DNA of 64,000 nucleotides from Myxococcota bacterium. Its GTDB lineage: Bacteria > Myxococcota > B64-G9. Of the stretch, positions 33,281-41,900 are shown in pieces. Position 1 is the stretch's first letter. Each line of letters begins with the position of its first letter. The DNA lies in NCBI GenBank assembly GCA_022710975.1, contig JAKLGA010000003.1, positions 124,001-188,000 of the forward strand, read 5' to 3'. The position numbers were made by a program, and so were the translations under genes. The notes beneath the pieces were generated by a model. It was not told the DNA's origin. It saw only the letters and a list, made by a program, of their open reading frames with translations, and ran no database searches.

Positions 33281-35089
33281 TCACGCCCCAGGCTTTCCGC
33301 CCGGCTCGGGCGGGGCGACGGAGGCCAGCAGCCGCAGGATCACGTCGGGATCGGCGGCCGCCTCCACCCGCTCCAGCCCCTGCGTGTCGCCCTCGGCGAT
33401 GCGCCGGAGCACCGAGCGCAGCAGCTTGCCGCTGCGGGTGTAGGGCAGCTCCTGCACCACCTGGACGGACACGGGCTCGGCCTCCGGCCCGAGGCGCTCG
33501 CGCAGCCGGGCGCTCACCAGCTCGGCCAGCCCGGGCCCACGGGTGGACTGCACGAAGGCCCAGGTGCGGTCCTCCTGGCCGGGGGCCTGGAAGCGCACCA
33601 CGGCCACCCGGTCCACGCCCTCCAGGCTGGCGATCATGGCCTCCAGCTCGGAGGTGGCCACCTGGAGCTCCTCGGGCCGGTCCACGCGCACCTCCCCCAT
33701 GGTCCACAGCAGCCCCTCGCGATCGATGCGCATGCGCACCCCGTTGGGCAGGGGCGGCGCGAGCCGCTGCAGCTCGAGGGCCACGCTCGGCGCGACCGCG
33801 CGCAGCGCCAGCAGCCCGCCGTAGTTGACCGGGCAGGGCTGGCCGCGCTCATCGACCACGGCCACCTGGAAGCCCGGCGCGGCCTGCATCACCGAGGCCG
33901 GCCGCACGGCCTGGGCCGCCGGGCAAGGCCCGGCCAGGAAGCCGCCCGCCTCCGGCCGGCACAGCGCCTGCACCACGTGGGTCTGGCCGTCGAACAGCCG
34001 CTCGCGGACCTCGCGGTACAGGCCCGGGCTCACGGCCTCGCCCTCGATCACCAGCAGCCGCGGGCCCGCCAGGCGCGGGGCGGCCTCCTCCGGGGCGGCC
34101 CCGGGCGCGGCCTCGGCCGGCGCGTAGCGCTGGAGCGAGCGCACCTGGATCACCAGCACCCGCGGCCGGCAGGCGGCCAGCGCCGCGCCGAGCTCCGCGG
34201 GGGTCTGGACCGAGCGGGCGCGCGGCAACACCAGCCGCCCGCCCCCGGCCAACGCGCCCAGGGCCACGGCGGCGAAGGTCGAGTGGTGCGCCGGAACCTG
34301 CAGCCAGTGGGCGTCGCCGGCGCCGCGGCCGTCCAGCAGGTGCCGGTAGGCCGACAGGGCCGAGACCAGCAGGCCCGCGGCGGGCACGGCGAAGGCCTGG
34401 CCCGAGGACTCGTGGTGCAGGACCGCCGGGTGCATGGGCTCCAGGGCCAACGGCTCGGGCGGGGCGGAGGGCGCGCGCTCCCAGCCGGGCTCGAGCACCA
34501 GGCGGCGCGGCAACCCGCGCAGCAGCTCGGCCGCGGCGGGCTCGCACACGCCCGCCTTGCAGCCGGCCGCCTGGCCGCGGCGCTCGACGCGCCCGGGATC
34601 GCCGAGCTGCGGATCCAGCGGCACGCAGGTCAGCCCCAGCCACAGGCAGGCCAGCTCGGCCGCCAGGAGCTCGGTCGAGCGCGGCAGGGCGAGCAGCACC
34701 CGCGCGGCCGGGGGCAGGCCCCAGGCCTGGAAGACCGTCGCCAGCGCCCCCACCCGGGCGCCGAGCTCGGCCCGGCTCCAGGTCGTCGCCGCGCGGCCGT
34801 CCCAGCCGGTCAGCACCGGCTCCTCGGCCCTGCCGGCCAGGCAGGCCTGGACCGGGCTCAGCCGCCCGCCCGCGAACCACACCCCGGGCCCACCGGCCTC
34901 GGCGAAGGGGGTCCGCCAGGGCAGCTCGCGGGCCTGCTCGGCCCAGAAGGCCGGCGGATCCTGCTCCGCCCGCCGCAGCAGCTCCGCGTAGGCCGCCGCG
35001 CCGGAGATGCGCGCGCCGGCGCGCAGCCCCTCGGGCGGCTCCAGCCGGCCGAGCCCCAGCAGAGACATGCGATCGCCCGCCGCGCTCAT
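33281..35089 (-). CDS. Degenerate AMP-dependent acyl-CoA synthetase
   Basis: 602 residues with the acetyl-CoA-synthetase outline: an N-terminal AcsA-like region (AFWAEQARELPW), a central domain, and a C-terminal domain with the A10 Lys motif PYTRSGKLLRSVLR. The phosphate loop expected as TSGTTGxPK is replaced by HESSGQAFAVP, and the A5 motif (YGxTE) is not visible, so adenylation may be lost. It may be a regulatory or scaffold subunit. The ATG overlaps the stop of the kinase-phosphotransferase gene as ATGA. The gap to the NDP-forming ligase is 22 bases. Confidence 0.82.
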   Translation of the reverse strand: MSAAGDRMSLLGLGRLEPPEGLRAGARISGAAAYAELLRRAEQDPPAFWAEQARELPWRTPFAEAGGPGVWFAGGRLSPVQACLAGRAEEPVLTGWDGRAATTWSRAELGARVGALATVFQAWGLPPAARVLLALPRSTELLAAELACLWLGLTCVPLDPQLGDPGRVERRGQAAGCKAGVCEPAAAELLRGLPRRLVLEPGWERAPSAPPEPLALEPMHPAVLHHESSGQAFAVPAAGLLVSALSAYRHLLDGRGAGDAHWLQVPAHHSTFAAVALGALAGGGRLVLPRARSVQTPAELGAALAACRPRVLVIQVRSLQRYAPAEAAPGAAPEEAAPRLAGPRLLVIEGEAVSPGLYREVRERLFDGQTHVVQALCRPEAGGFLAGPCPAAQAVRPASVMQAAPGFQVAVVDERGQPCPVNYGGLLALRAVAPSVALELQRLAPPLPNGVRMRIDREGLLWTMGEVRVDRPEELQVATSELEAMIASLEGVDRVAVVRFQAPGQEDRTWAFVQSTRGPGLAELVSARLRERLGPEAEPVSVQVVQELPYTRSGKLLRSVLRRIAEGDTQGLERVEAAADPDVILRLLASVAPPEPGGKPGA

Positions 35090-37359
35090 GACTGCCTCCC
35101 GGCCTGGCGCAGGTTGATGAGCAGCACCGCCAGCGCGATGGAGCAGAGCTTGCTGCGCGCGCTGTCACCCCGCGAGGTGAGGATGATGGGGCTCTCGCCG
35201 CCGATGATCACCCCCGCGGTGGTGGCCCCCGAGGTCACGGTGAAGGCCTTGTAGATGGCGTTGCCGGCGTCGATGTCGGGCACCAGCAGCACGTCCGCGT
35301 CGCCCTGGATGCGGCCCGGGTAGCGTTTCTCGTGCGCCGAGGAGGGCGACAGGGCGAGATCCACCGACAGCGGGCCCTCGATGATCACATCCTCGCGGCC
35401 CTGGAAGGCCTGGGCGATCTCCTGGCCCTCCAGCGAGGACAGCACGGCCTTGGAGGGCTTCTCCACGGCCGAGATCACCGCCACCTTGGGCTTGCGGAAG
35501 CCCAGCAGGTGCATGGCCCCGAGGGCGTTCTCCAGGATGGCCTCGCGCGCCGGGACGTCCGGGGAGGTGTTCATGGCCGCGTCGGTGACCGCCACCAGCT
35601 TGGGCCGGCCGGGGATCTCGAAGAAGCCCAGGTGGCTCAGCCGCAGGTGCGGGCCGGTCAGCCCCCGCGCCTTCAGGTAGCCCAGGTAGCCCTTGAGCAC
35701 CTCCGCGGTCGTGGCGTTGCCCTTCATGACCGTGTCCGCCAGGCCCGCCACCAGCAGCTCGGTGGCCGTGGCCACCGGGTTGGCGGTGTCCACGATGGCG
35801 ATGTTCTGGTCGTCGATGGGCACGTCCAGCTCCCAGGCCAGCTGGGAGACGGCCGCGTAGGGCCCGAGCAGCAGGAAGCGGGCCATGGGGCCGTCGGGCT
35901 GCTCGGTGGCCTCCTTGATGGCCAGCAGCGCCTCGTCGCAGTCCGCGCCCACCAGCGCGATGGTGGGCGAGGCGCCGGTCGCGGCCGCGCGGACCACCTC
36001 GTCGAGCCGGCTCGGGGCGCGCAGCTCGCGCCGGGCCGGGTCGGCCCCGCCGAAGATGGGCACCTCGGCCACGGCCTCCAGCCGCTCGCGCTCGATCGCC
36101 AGCCGGTCGCGCACCTCGACGTAGGTCTGGCGGGCCTCCTGCTCGGCGCAGGCCTTGAGCAGGCCGGCCGCCAGGGCCGACTGCTCCACCGAGCCCGGCA
36201 CCCGCGCCACGGGCACGGGCAGCGGGAGGCGCGCGGCGATCCGCCGGCAGAAGTCCGCGGCCCGGGCCAGGCCGCCGGTCAGCACCACCAGATCCAGCGG
36301 CCGCTCGGCGGCCGAGAGCGACAGGATGCAGCCGGCGATGCGCGCCACGAAGAACTCCGTCACCAGGCGGATCTTCTCCTGCTGCGCGGGGCTCGCCCCG
36401 CGCTCGGCGAACTCGAACAGGGCCTTGAAGTCGTGGGTGCCCGCCAGCGCCACCAGCCCGCCGGCCGAGGTCACGTCCCGCCGCAGGTCGTCGAGCGAGT
36501 AGCTGTGGCTCTCCATCAGCCGCAGGATGTGCTGCAGGGGCAGGGCGCCGGAGCGGTTGGCCGAGGGCATGCCGCCGAAGCCGTGCGAGACCGCCAGCAT
36601 GCGGCCGTCCAGGTGCCGGGCGGCCGACATGCCGCCGCCCATGTGGCAGGTGACCAGGTGCAGCTCGCTGCGCCGGGCGCCGAGCGTCTGCGCCACCAGC
36701 TCGGCCACCGCCCGCTGGTTCAGGTAGTGCACGGGCGTGCCGTCGTTGCGGATGCGCGCCGAGCCCGTCAGGCGCTCGGCCGGCTCGAGCTCGTCCACGG
36801 TGACCGGATCGGTGGTGGTCAGCACCACGTCCGGACCGATGCGCTCGCCGAGCTTCAGCGCCATGGGCACGCCCAGGTTGGAGGCGTGGGACACGGCGGC
36901 GTGCGCCAGATCCTCGAGCATGCGCTCGGAGATGCGGTAGGTGCCGCTGGCGACCGGCGCCATGAGCCCGCCGCGGGCGGCGATGCCCGTCACCTCCAGC
37001 AGGTTCAGCCCCGAGCTCTCCAGCCAGCCGGCCACCTGGGCCACCCGCTCCTCCAGCCCGTCCGGCGCGCCGGCCTCCACCCGCAGCTCGTCCGAGGCGA
37101 GCAGCACCAGCCCGTTGTAGACCGTGACCTTGGTCGAGGTGGAGCCCGGGTTGAGCACCAGGGAGCTCCAGCGCACCTTGCGCACCAGCGCGGACAGGTC
37201 TGGCCCCAGCAGCCGCACCAGGACGGGATCCTCCTCGCCCGGACGGCAGGCCGCCAGCAGCCCCTCGAACTCGGAGGTGAGCGCGTCGCCCGCCGCCTGG
37301 AGCGCGCGGCGCAGCTCCGTCCCCTCCTGGATGCGTTGCCTCAGCTGGGTCCAGTCCAT
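35086..37359 (-). CDS. Fused butyrate kinase and phosphate butyryltransferase
   Basis: 757 residues. A ~65-residue N-terminal extension precedes the kinase signature LNPGSTSTK (70-77); CHMGGGMSAARHLDGR and TGGLARAADFC continue the butyrate/acetate kinase domain to ~430. Residues ~450-757 match phosphotransacetyl/butyryl-transferases, ending with LTSRGDSARSKLCSIALAVL. The normal pair of separate Buk and Ptb proteins is thus one chain, channelling acyl-CoA + Pi to acyl-phosphate and then to acid + ATP. It heads the acyl-CoA operon; a divergent membrane-protein gene lies upstream. Chain length preference is unknown. Confidence 0.9.
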   Translation of the reverse strand: MDWTQLRQRIQEGTELRRALQAAGDALTSEFEGLLAACRPGEEDPVLVRLLGPDLSALVRKVRWSSLVLNPGSTSTKVTVYNGLVLLASDELRVEAGAPDGLEERVAQVAGWLESSGLNLLEVTGIAARGGLMAPVASGTYRISERMLEDLAHAAVSHASNLGVPMALKLGERIGPDVVLTTTDPVTVDELEPAERLTGSARIRNDGTPVHYLNQRAVAELVAQTLGARRSELHLVTCHMGGGMSAARHLDGRMLAVSHGFGGMPSANRSGALPLQHILRLMESHSYSLDDLRRDVTSAGGLVALAGTHDFKALFEFAERGASPAQQEKIRLVTEFFVARIAGCILSLSAAERPLDLVVLTGGLARAADFCRRIAARLPLPVPVARVPGSVEQSALAAGLLKACAEQEARQTYVEVRDRLAIERERLEAVAEVPIFGGADPARRELRAPSRLDEVVRAAATGASPTIALVGADCDEALLAIKEATEQPDGPMARFLLLGPYAAVSQLAWELDVPIDDQNIAIVDTANPVATATELLVAGLADTVMKGNATTAEVLKGYLGYLKARGLTGPHLRLSHLGFFEIPGRPKLVAVTDAAMNTSPDVPAREAILENALGAMHLLGFRKPKVAVISAVEKPSKAVLSSLEGQEIAQAFQGREDVIIEGPLSVDLALSPSSAHEKRYPGRIQGDADVLLVPDIDAGNAIYKAFTVTSGATTAGVIIGGESPIILTSRGDSARSKLCSIALAVLLINLRQAGRQS

Positions 37360-37401
37360 GGCCTCACTCTCCGGGTGCCGATGACACGCCGCTTCATGAG
37401 C

Positions 37402-37430
37402 CTTATGCCAAAAGCACCGGAGAACCGCAA
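37402..37430 (-). promoter_or_regulatory. Possible promoter of the acyl-CoA operon
   Basis: On the minus strand TTGCGG (37425-37430), a 17-base spacer and CATAAG (37402-37407; four of six -10 matches) lie 43-71 bases upstream of the kinase-phosphotransferase ATG. The -35 is weak. The surrounding 141-base divergent gap must hold promoters for both directions. Confidence 0.35.
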
Positions 37431-37500
37431 GGCTGGCCCGGGGCAGCGGCCGGCTGGCGCTGTTGACTCCCCGGGCCCGGCTGTGGGACAAGGAGCGGTC

Positions 37501-38748
37501 ATGGAGCCGGCCGCGCCCCAGTCCGCGCCCAACCCTTCCTGGTGGCAGAGGAATCGACTGCCCCTGGCGATCTTCGGCGTCGCCCTCTGCGTCCTCGCGG
37601 CCACCAGCGCCGACCGCCTGCTCTCCCAGTCCCGGGCCCCGCACTTCGTGTACCAGGCGGACGCCTTCCTGCACGGCCAGCTCGAGCTCCGGGTCCCGCC
37701 ACCCAACGACAACGACTGGATCCTGTTCGAGGGCAAGCACTACGTGAGCTTCCCTCCCGTGCCGGCCGTGCTGATGACGCCGTTCGTGGCGGTGTTCGGG
37801 CTCGGCTTCAACGACGTGCTGTTCACCCTGTGCTTCGGCGCGCTGAACGTGCTGCTCATGTTCCTGGTCCTCCAGCGGCTCGGGCGGGAGGGGCTGAGCG
37901 GGCTGGACGTGCGCGGGAACCTCTGGCTGACCGCCCTGTTCGGCTTCGGGACCCTGCACTACGTCTACACCGTGCTGGGCGAGGTCTGGTTCACCGCCCA
38001 GGTCCTGGGCGTCACCTTCAGCCTGCTGTACGTCCTCTGCGCCATCCGGGCCGAGCGGCCGATCCTGGCCGGGCTCTGCCTGGTCCTGGCCTTCGACTGC
38101 CGGGCCAACCTGGCCTTCACCGCGGGCTTCTTCCTGCTCCAGCTCGTCTTCCCCCGGCAGGCGGACGGCCGCCTCGCGGCGGGCTCGTGGAGCGTGGCGC
38201 TGCGCAAGCTCGCGCTGTTCGGGGTTCCCATCGCCCTGGTGGGCACCGCCCAGATGCTCATGAACCATGCCCGCTTCCACGACGCCATGGAGTTCGGCCA
38301 CGTGTTCCTGGGCGGCCCGGCCGGGCGGCGCATCCAGGAGCACGGCATGTTCTCCTGGTACTACCTCGAGTGGAACCTGCACGCGCTGTTGCTGCGCCTG
38401 CCGGTGGCCCTCGAGCGGTTCCCGTGGATCGGTTACAACGCCGACGGGATGAGCATCTTCCTCACCACCCCGGTGTTCGTACAGCTCCTCTGGCCCAGGG
38501 CGCGCCCGTGGATGGTCCCCATCCTCTGGGCCACAGCCCTGCCCGCCCTGGCGCTTCCGCTCTTCTACCAGAACTCGGGCTACGTGCAGTTCGGCTACCG
38601 CTTCTCCCTCGACATCACCCCGTACCTGGTGATGCTGCTCGCGGTGGGTAGGATGCCGCTGAACCGCTGGACCAAGGCCCTCATCCTGCTCGGGATCGCG
38701 GTCAACCTGGTGGGCGCCGTCGCCTTCAAGCGCTCCGGACCGGTCTGA
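37501..38748 (+). CDS. Polytopic membrane protein, glycosyltransferase-39-like
   Basis: 415 residues with about nine hydrophobic segments, beginning with one at ~20-37 (LPLAIFGVALCVLAATSA). The first periplasmic loop (DAFLHGQLELRVPPPNDNDW) and the alternating loop pattern resemble lipid-linked-sugar-dependent transferases of the PMT/ArnT (GT-C) group, but the DE-type motif is not clear. AAGGAG lies seven bases before ATG 37501. It stands alone between two divergent or tandem operons. Sugar transfer is a guess from architecture. Confidence 0.7.
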   Translation: MEPAAPQSAPNPSWWQRNRLPLAIFGVALCVLAATSADRLLSQSRAPHFVYQADAFLHGQLELRVPPPNDNDWILFEGKHYVSFPPVPAVLMTPFVAVFGLGFNDVLFTLCFGALNVLLMFLVLQRLGREGLSGLDVRGNLWLTALFGFGTLHYVYTVLGEVWFTAQVLGVTFSLLYVLCAIRAERPILAGLCLVLAFDCRANLAFTAGFFLLQLVFPRQADGRLAAGSWSVALRKLALFGVPIALVGTAQMLMNHARFHDAMEFGHVFLGGPAGRRIQEHGMFSWYYLEWNLHALLLRLPVALERFPWIGYNADGMSIFLTTPVFVQLLWPRARPWMVPILWATALPALALPLFYQNSGYVQFGYRFSLDITPYLVMLLAVGRMPLNRWTKALILLGIAVNLVGAVAFKRSGPV

Positions 38749-38771
38749 CAAATTCAGCTTTGTTTTCAATT

Positions 38772-38836
38772 GAGTCAGGTTGACTCTGCAGTCGATCCGG
38801 ACCTGGCTGGGTCGATTGGTCCGCTTCGGGTCGATT
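38772..38836. promoter_or_regulatory. Inverted and direct repeats upstream of the activase gene
   Basis: GAGTCA-GGT-TGACTC (38772-38786) is a perfect 6-3-6 inverted repeat. GGGTCGATT occurs twice in the same orientation, at 38809-38817 and 38828-38836. The stretch is clearly AT-richer than the rest of the window. These look like binding sites for one or more regulators of the downstream gene. Confidence 0.5.
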
Positions 38837-38840
38837 TTTG

Positions 38841-38879
38841 TTGACTTCGGATCGCTCCCGACTAGACTGACATGTCAGT
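38841..38879 (+). promoter_or_regulatory. Promoter with overlapping operator palindrome for the activase gene
   Basis: TTGACT (38841-38846), a 16-base spacer and TAGACT (38863-38868) form a sigma-70-like promoter about 60 bases before the start codon. The perfect 14-base palindrome ACTGACATGTCAGT (38866-38879) overlaps the -10 and the expected start site and is followed by TTTT. A repressor bound there would block initiation; a role as a weak terminator is less likely because it lies between promoter and gene. Confidence 0.5.
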
Positions 38880-38926
38880 TTTGTAGCCTAGCAGACCACA
38901 TCGCATCACAGACCTGGAGGATCTCC

Positions 38927-41900
38927 ATGGCGGCACCCTCGGTCCTCGAGCGAATCGGGCTGGACATCGGCGCGCTGTACGTCAAGGCCGTGAGGCTGGA
39001 CGCCGGCGGCAAGCCCGCGGGCAGCTTCTACGAGGCCCACCACGGCGATCCCGGCAAGTCCATCGAGGCGGCCCTGACGGCCCTGGGCGCCAGGTCCGGC
39101 ACCCCCATCGGCATCACCGGCAACGCCGCGGCCCTGTACGCCGAGACCCTGGGGATCGAGCGGCTGGACCTCACCCGCTGCCAGATCGAGGCCATCGCCC
39201 GGCTGGTGCCGCAGGCGCGCTTCATCATCGACATCGGCGGCGCCTCGGCCACGCTGATCGAGCTGGACGAGCACGGCCGCTTCCTGGGGCACGCCACCAA
39301 CTCCCTGTGCGCGGCCGGCACCGGCTCGTTCCTGGACGAGCAGGCCGCCCGCCTGGGCATCTCGCACACCGACGCGGCCTCCTTCGAGCACGTGGAGGAG
39401 CCCCCCACCATCGCCACCCGCTGCTCGGTGTTCGCCAAGAGCGACCTCATCCACCGCCAGCAGGAGGGCCACACCAAGGCGGCCATGTGGTCGGGCCTGT
39501 GCCGCGGCATGACCCGCACGCTGCTGGGCACCCTGCTGCACGGCCGACCGCTGGACAACCCCGCGGCCATCGTCGGCGGCGTGGCCCAGAACCGCGAGGT
39601 CATGCGCTGGCTGCGGGCGGCCTACCCCGGGCTGCTGCACGTGCCGGCCGAGCCCCACCTGTGCGCGGCCCAGGGCGCCGCCCGCCTGGCCAGCCAGGCC
39701 ATCGCGCTCGGCCAGGGCCACTCCTTCGCCCGGCCGGTGCTGGCTGCGGACGACGGCAAGCACCCCTGGGCGCTGAGCCTGGAGCGCTCGAGCTACCCCA
39801 CCTTCGCCACCCAGGAGTCGTGGGAGGACGAGGAGCACAACGAGATCCGCCTGGTGAGCTGGCCGGAGGGCCAGGCCGAGATCGCCGGGCACCTGGGCAT
39901 CGACATCGGCTCGACCAGCACCAAGGCCCTGCTGCTGGACGCGGACGACCGGGTGGTGCTGGACGTCTACCGCAAGACCGGCGGCGATCCGATCGGGGCC
40001 ACCAAGCTGCTCTTCCGGGCGCTGCGCGACGTGGAGCAGAAGAAGGGCGTCAAGCTCCGCATCCTGGGCGCCGGCACGACCGGCTCGGGCCGCAAGCTGG
40101 TGGGCAAGGTCATCGGCGCGGACGCCATCATCAACGAGATCAGCGCCCACGTGGCCGGGGCGGTCAAGACCGACCCCAGCGTGGACACCATCTTCGAGAT
40201 CGGCGGCCAGGACTCCAAGTACATGCACGTGGTGGACGGGCACATCCGCGACTCCAACATGAACTACGTGTGCGCCGCCGGTACCGGCTCGTTCGTCGAG
40301 GAGCAGGCCCACAAGCTCGGCTACCCGGTCAGCCGGGTGGGCGCGGCCGTGCTGGGCCGCCGGCCGCCGCGCACCTCCGACCGCTGCACCGTGTTCATGG
40401 AGCAGGACGTCACCCGGCTGGTCCAGGGCGGCACCAGCCCGGAGGACGCGCTGGCGGGCGTGATGGTGTCGGTGGTCAAGAACTACCTGAACAAGGTGGT
40501 CGGCAACCGCCACTACAGCCGCAAGAAGATCTTCTTCCAGGGCGCCACCGCGCGGAACCAGGCGCTGGTGGCCGCGTTCGAGCGGGTGCTGGGCGTGCCC
40601 GTGGTGGTCTCGCCCTACTGCCACGTGATGGGCGCCTACGGGGTGGCGCTGCTGACCCGCCAGGCCATGCTGGAGCAGGGCAAGACCGAGTCCTCCTTCC
40701 GCGGGCTGGACCTCGACCGGCGCGAGATCCGCCTGCGGCACGACGTCTGCCACCTGTGCGCCAACGACTGCAAGATCTCCTTCGCCGACATCGAGGGCGT
40801 GGAGGCGTCCCCCTCGTGGGGCTACATGTGCGGCCGCGATCCGGAGGAGCAGCGCGTGCGGGTGAACACCCACGAGCGCGCGCTGCGCAAGCGCCAGAGC
40901 CTGTGGCGCGAGCGGGGCGCCCTCGAGGTGCCGGACGACGCCCCGGTCGTCGGCCTGCCCCAGGCGCTGACCACCTGGAGCTACCTGCCGCTGTGGCGCC
41001 GCTTCCTCAACCGCCTGGGCTACCGGGTACAGCTGTCCGGCCCGACCGACGACCGCGTGCGCGAGCTGGGCACGCGCATCACCGGGGCCGACTTCTGCTT
41101 CCCGGCCAAGATCGCCATGGGCCACGCCGCGGCGCTGGCCACCCAGGAGGGCGTGGACTTCATCCTCATGCCGCACATGGTGTCCGTGGTGCCCGGGCCC
41201 AACACCACCGCGGCCAAGTTCTGCCCCTACGTGCAGGCGCTGCCCTCCTACACCCGCACCGCGCTCGGGTTGAACGGCCTGCCGGCCAGCCGCATCCTGG
41301 CGCCGGTGGTGGATCTGCGCCTGAGCGAGGCCCGCCTGGTGGCCCGCCTGGTCGAGGCCCTGGCCGGTCCGCTGGGGCGCTCACGGCGCGAGCTCCGCGA
41401 CGCCTGGCGCGACGCCGTGCGGGTCCAGGCGGACTTCGACGCCGCCTGCCTCGAGGAGGGGCGGAAGGTGATCGAGTCCGCCCGGGCCAAGGGCGAGCCG
41501 CTGCTGGTGCTGCTCGGCCGGCCCTACAACATGTACGACAGCGGCATGAACCTGGGCCTGCCCAAGAAGCTGGCCGAGCAGGGCCGCACGGTGATCCCGC
41601 TCGACATGCTGGAGACCGACACCCGCCTGCTGGGCACCCGCTACCGCAACACCTTCTGGAGCTACGGCCAGCGCATCCTGGCCGGCGCCGAGCAGATCTC
41701 GCGCGCCGACGACATGGCCGCCGTGTACCTGACCAACTTCAGCTGCGGGCCGGACAGCTTCCTGCTCACCTTCGCCGAGGAGATCTTCGCCAACCGGCCC
41801 TTCCTGGCGCTGGAGCTGGACGAGCACGGCGCGGACGCGGGCTACATGACCCGCATCGAGGCCTTCTTCGACGTGCTGCGTCGGCCGCGGGCCGCGTCGC

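Noticed and set aside
29291-37359. Acyl-CoA operon considered as part of a bacterial microcompartment
   Set aside because: No shell-protein genes or encapsulation-peptide-like tails are seen in the window.
35332-37500. Very long plus-strand open frame opposite the kinase-phosphotransferase gene
   Set aside because: It has no domain pattern, is rich in Gly, Arg, Ala and His as expected of antisense reading of high-GC genes, and lies fully opposite a gene with clear catalytic motifs.
38866-38884. ACTGACATGTCAGT plus T run considered as a rho-independent terminator
   Set aside because: The stem is AT-rich and short, the T run is four bases, and it sits between a promoter-like pair and the start codon of the activase. 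An operator is more likely.
38906-41176. Long minus-strand frame opposite the activase
   Set aside because: It is a shadow of the activase coding frame; no ribosome site or recognisable motif.
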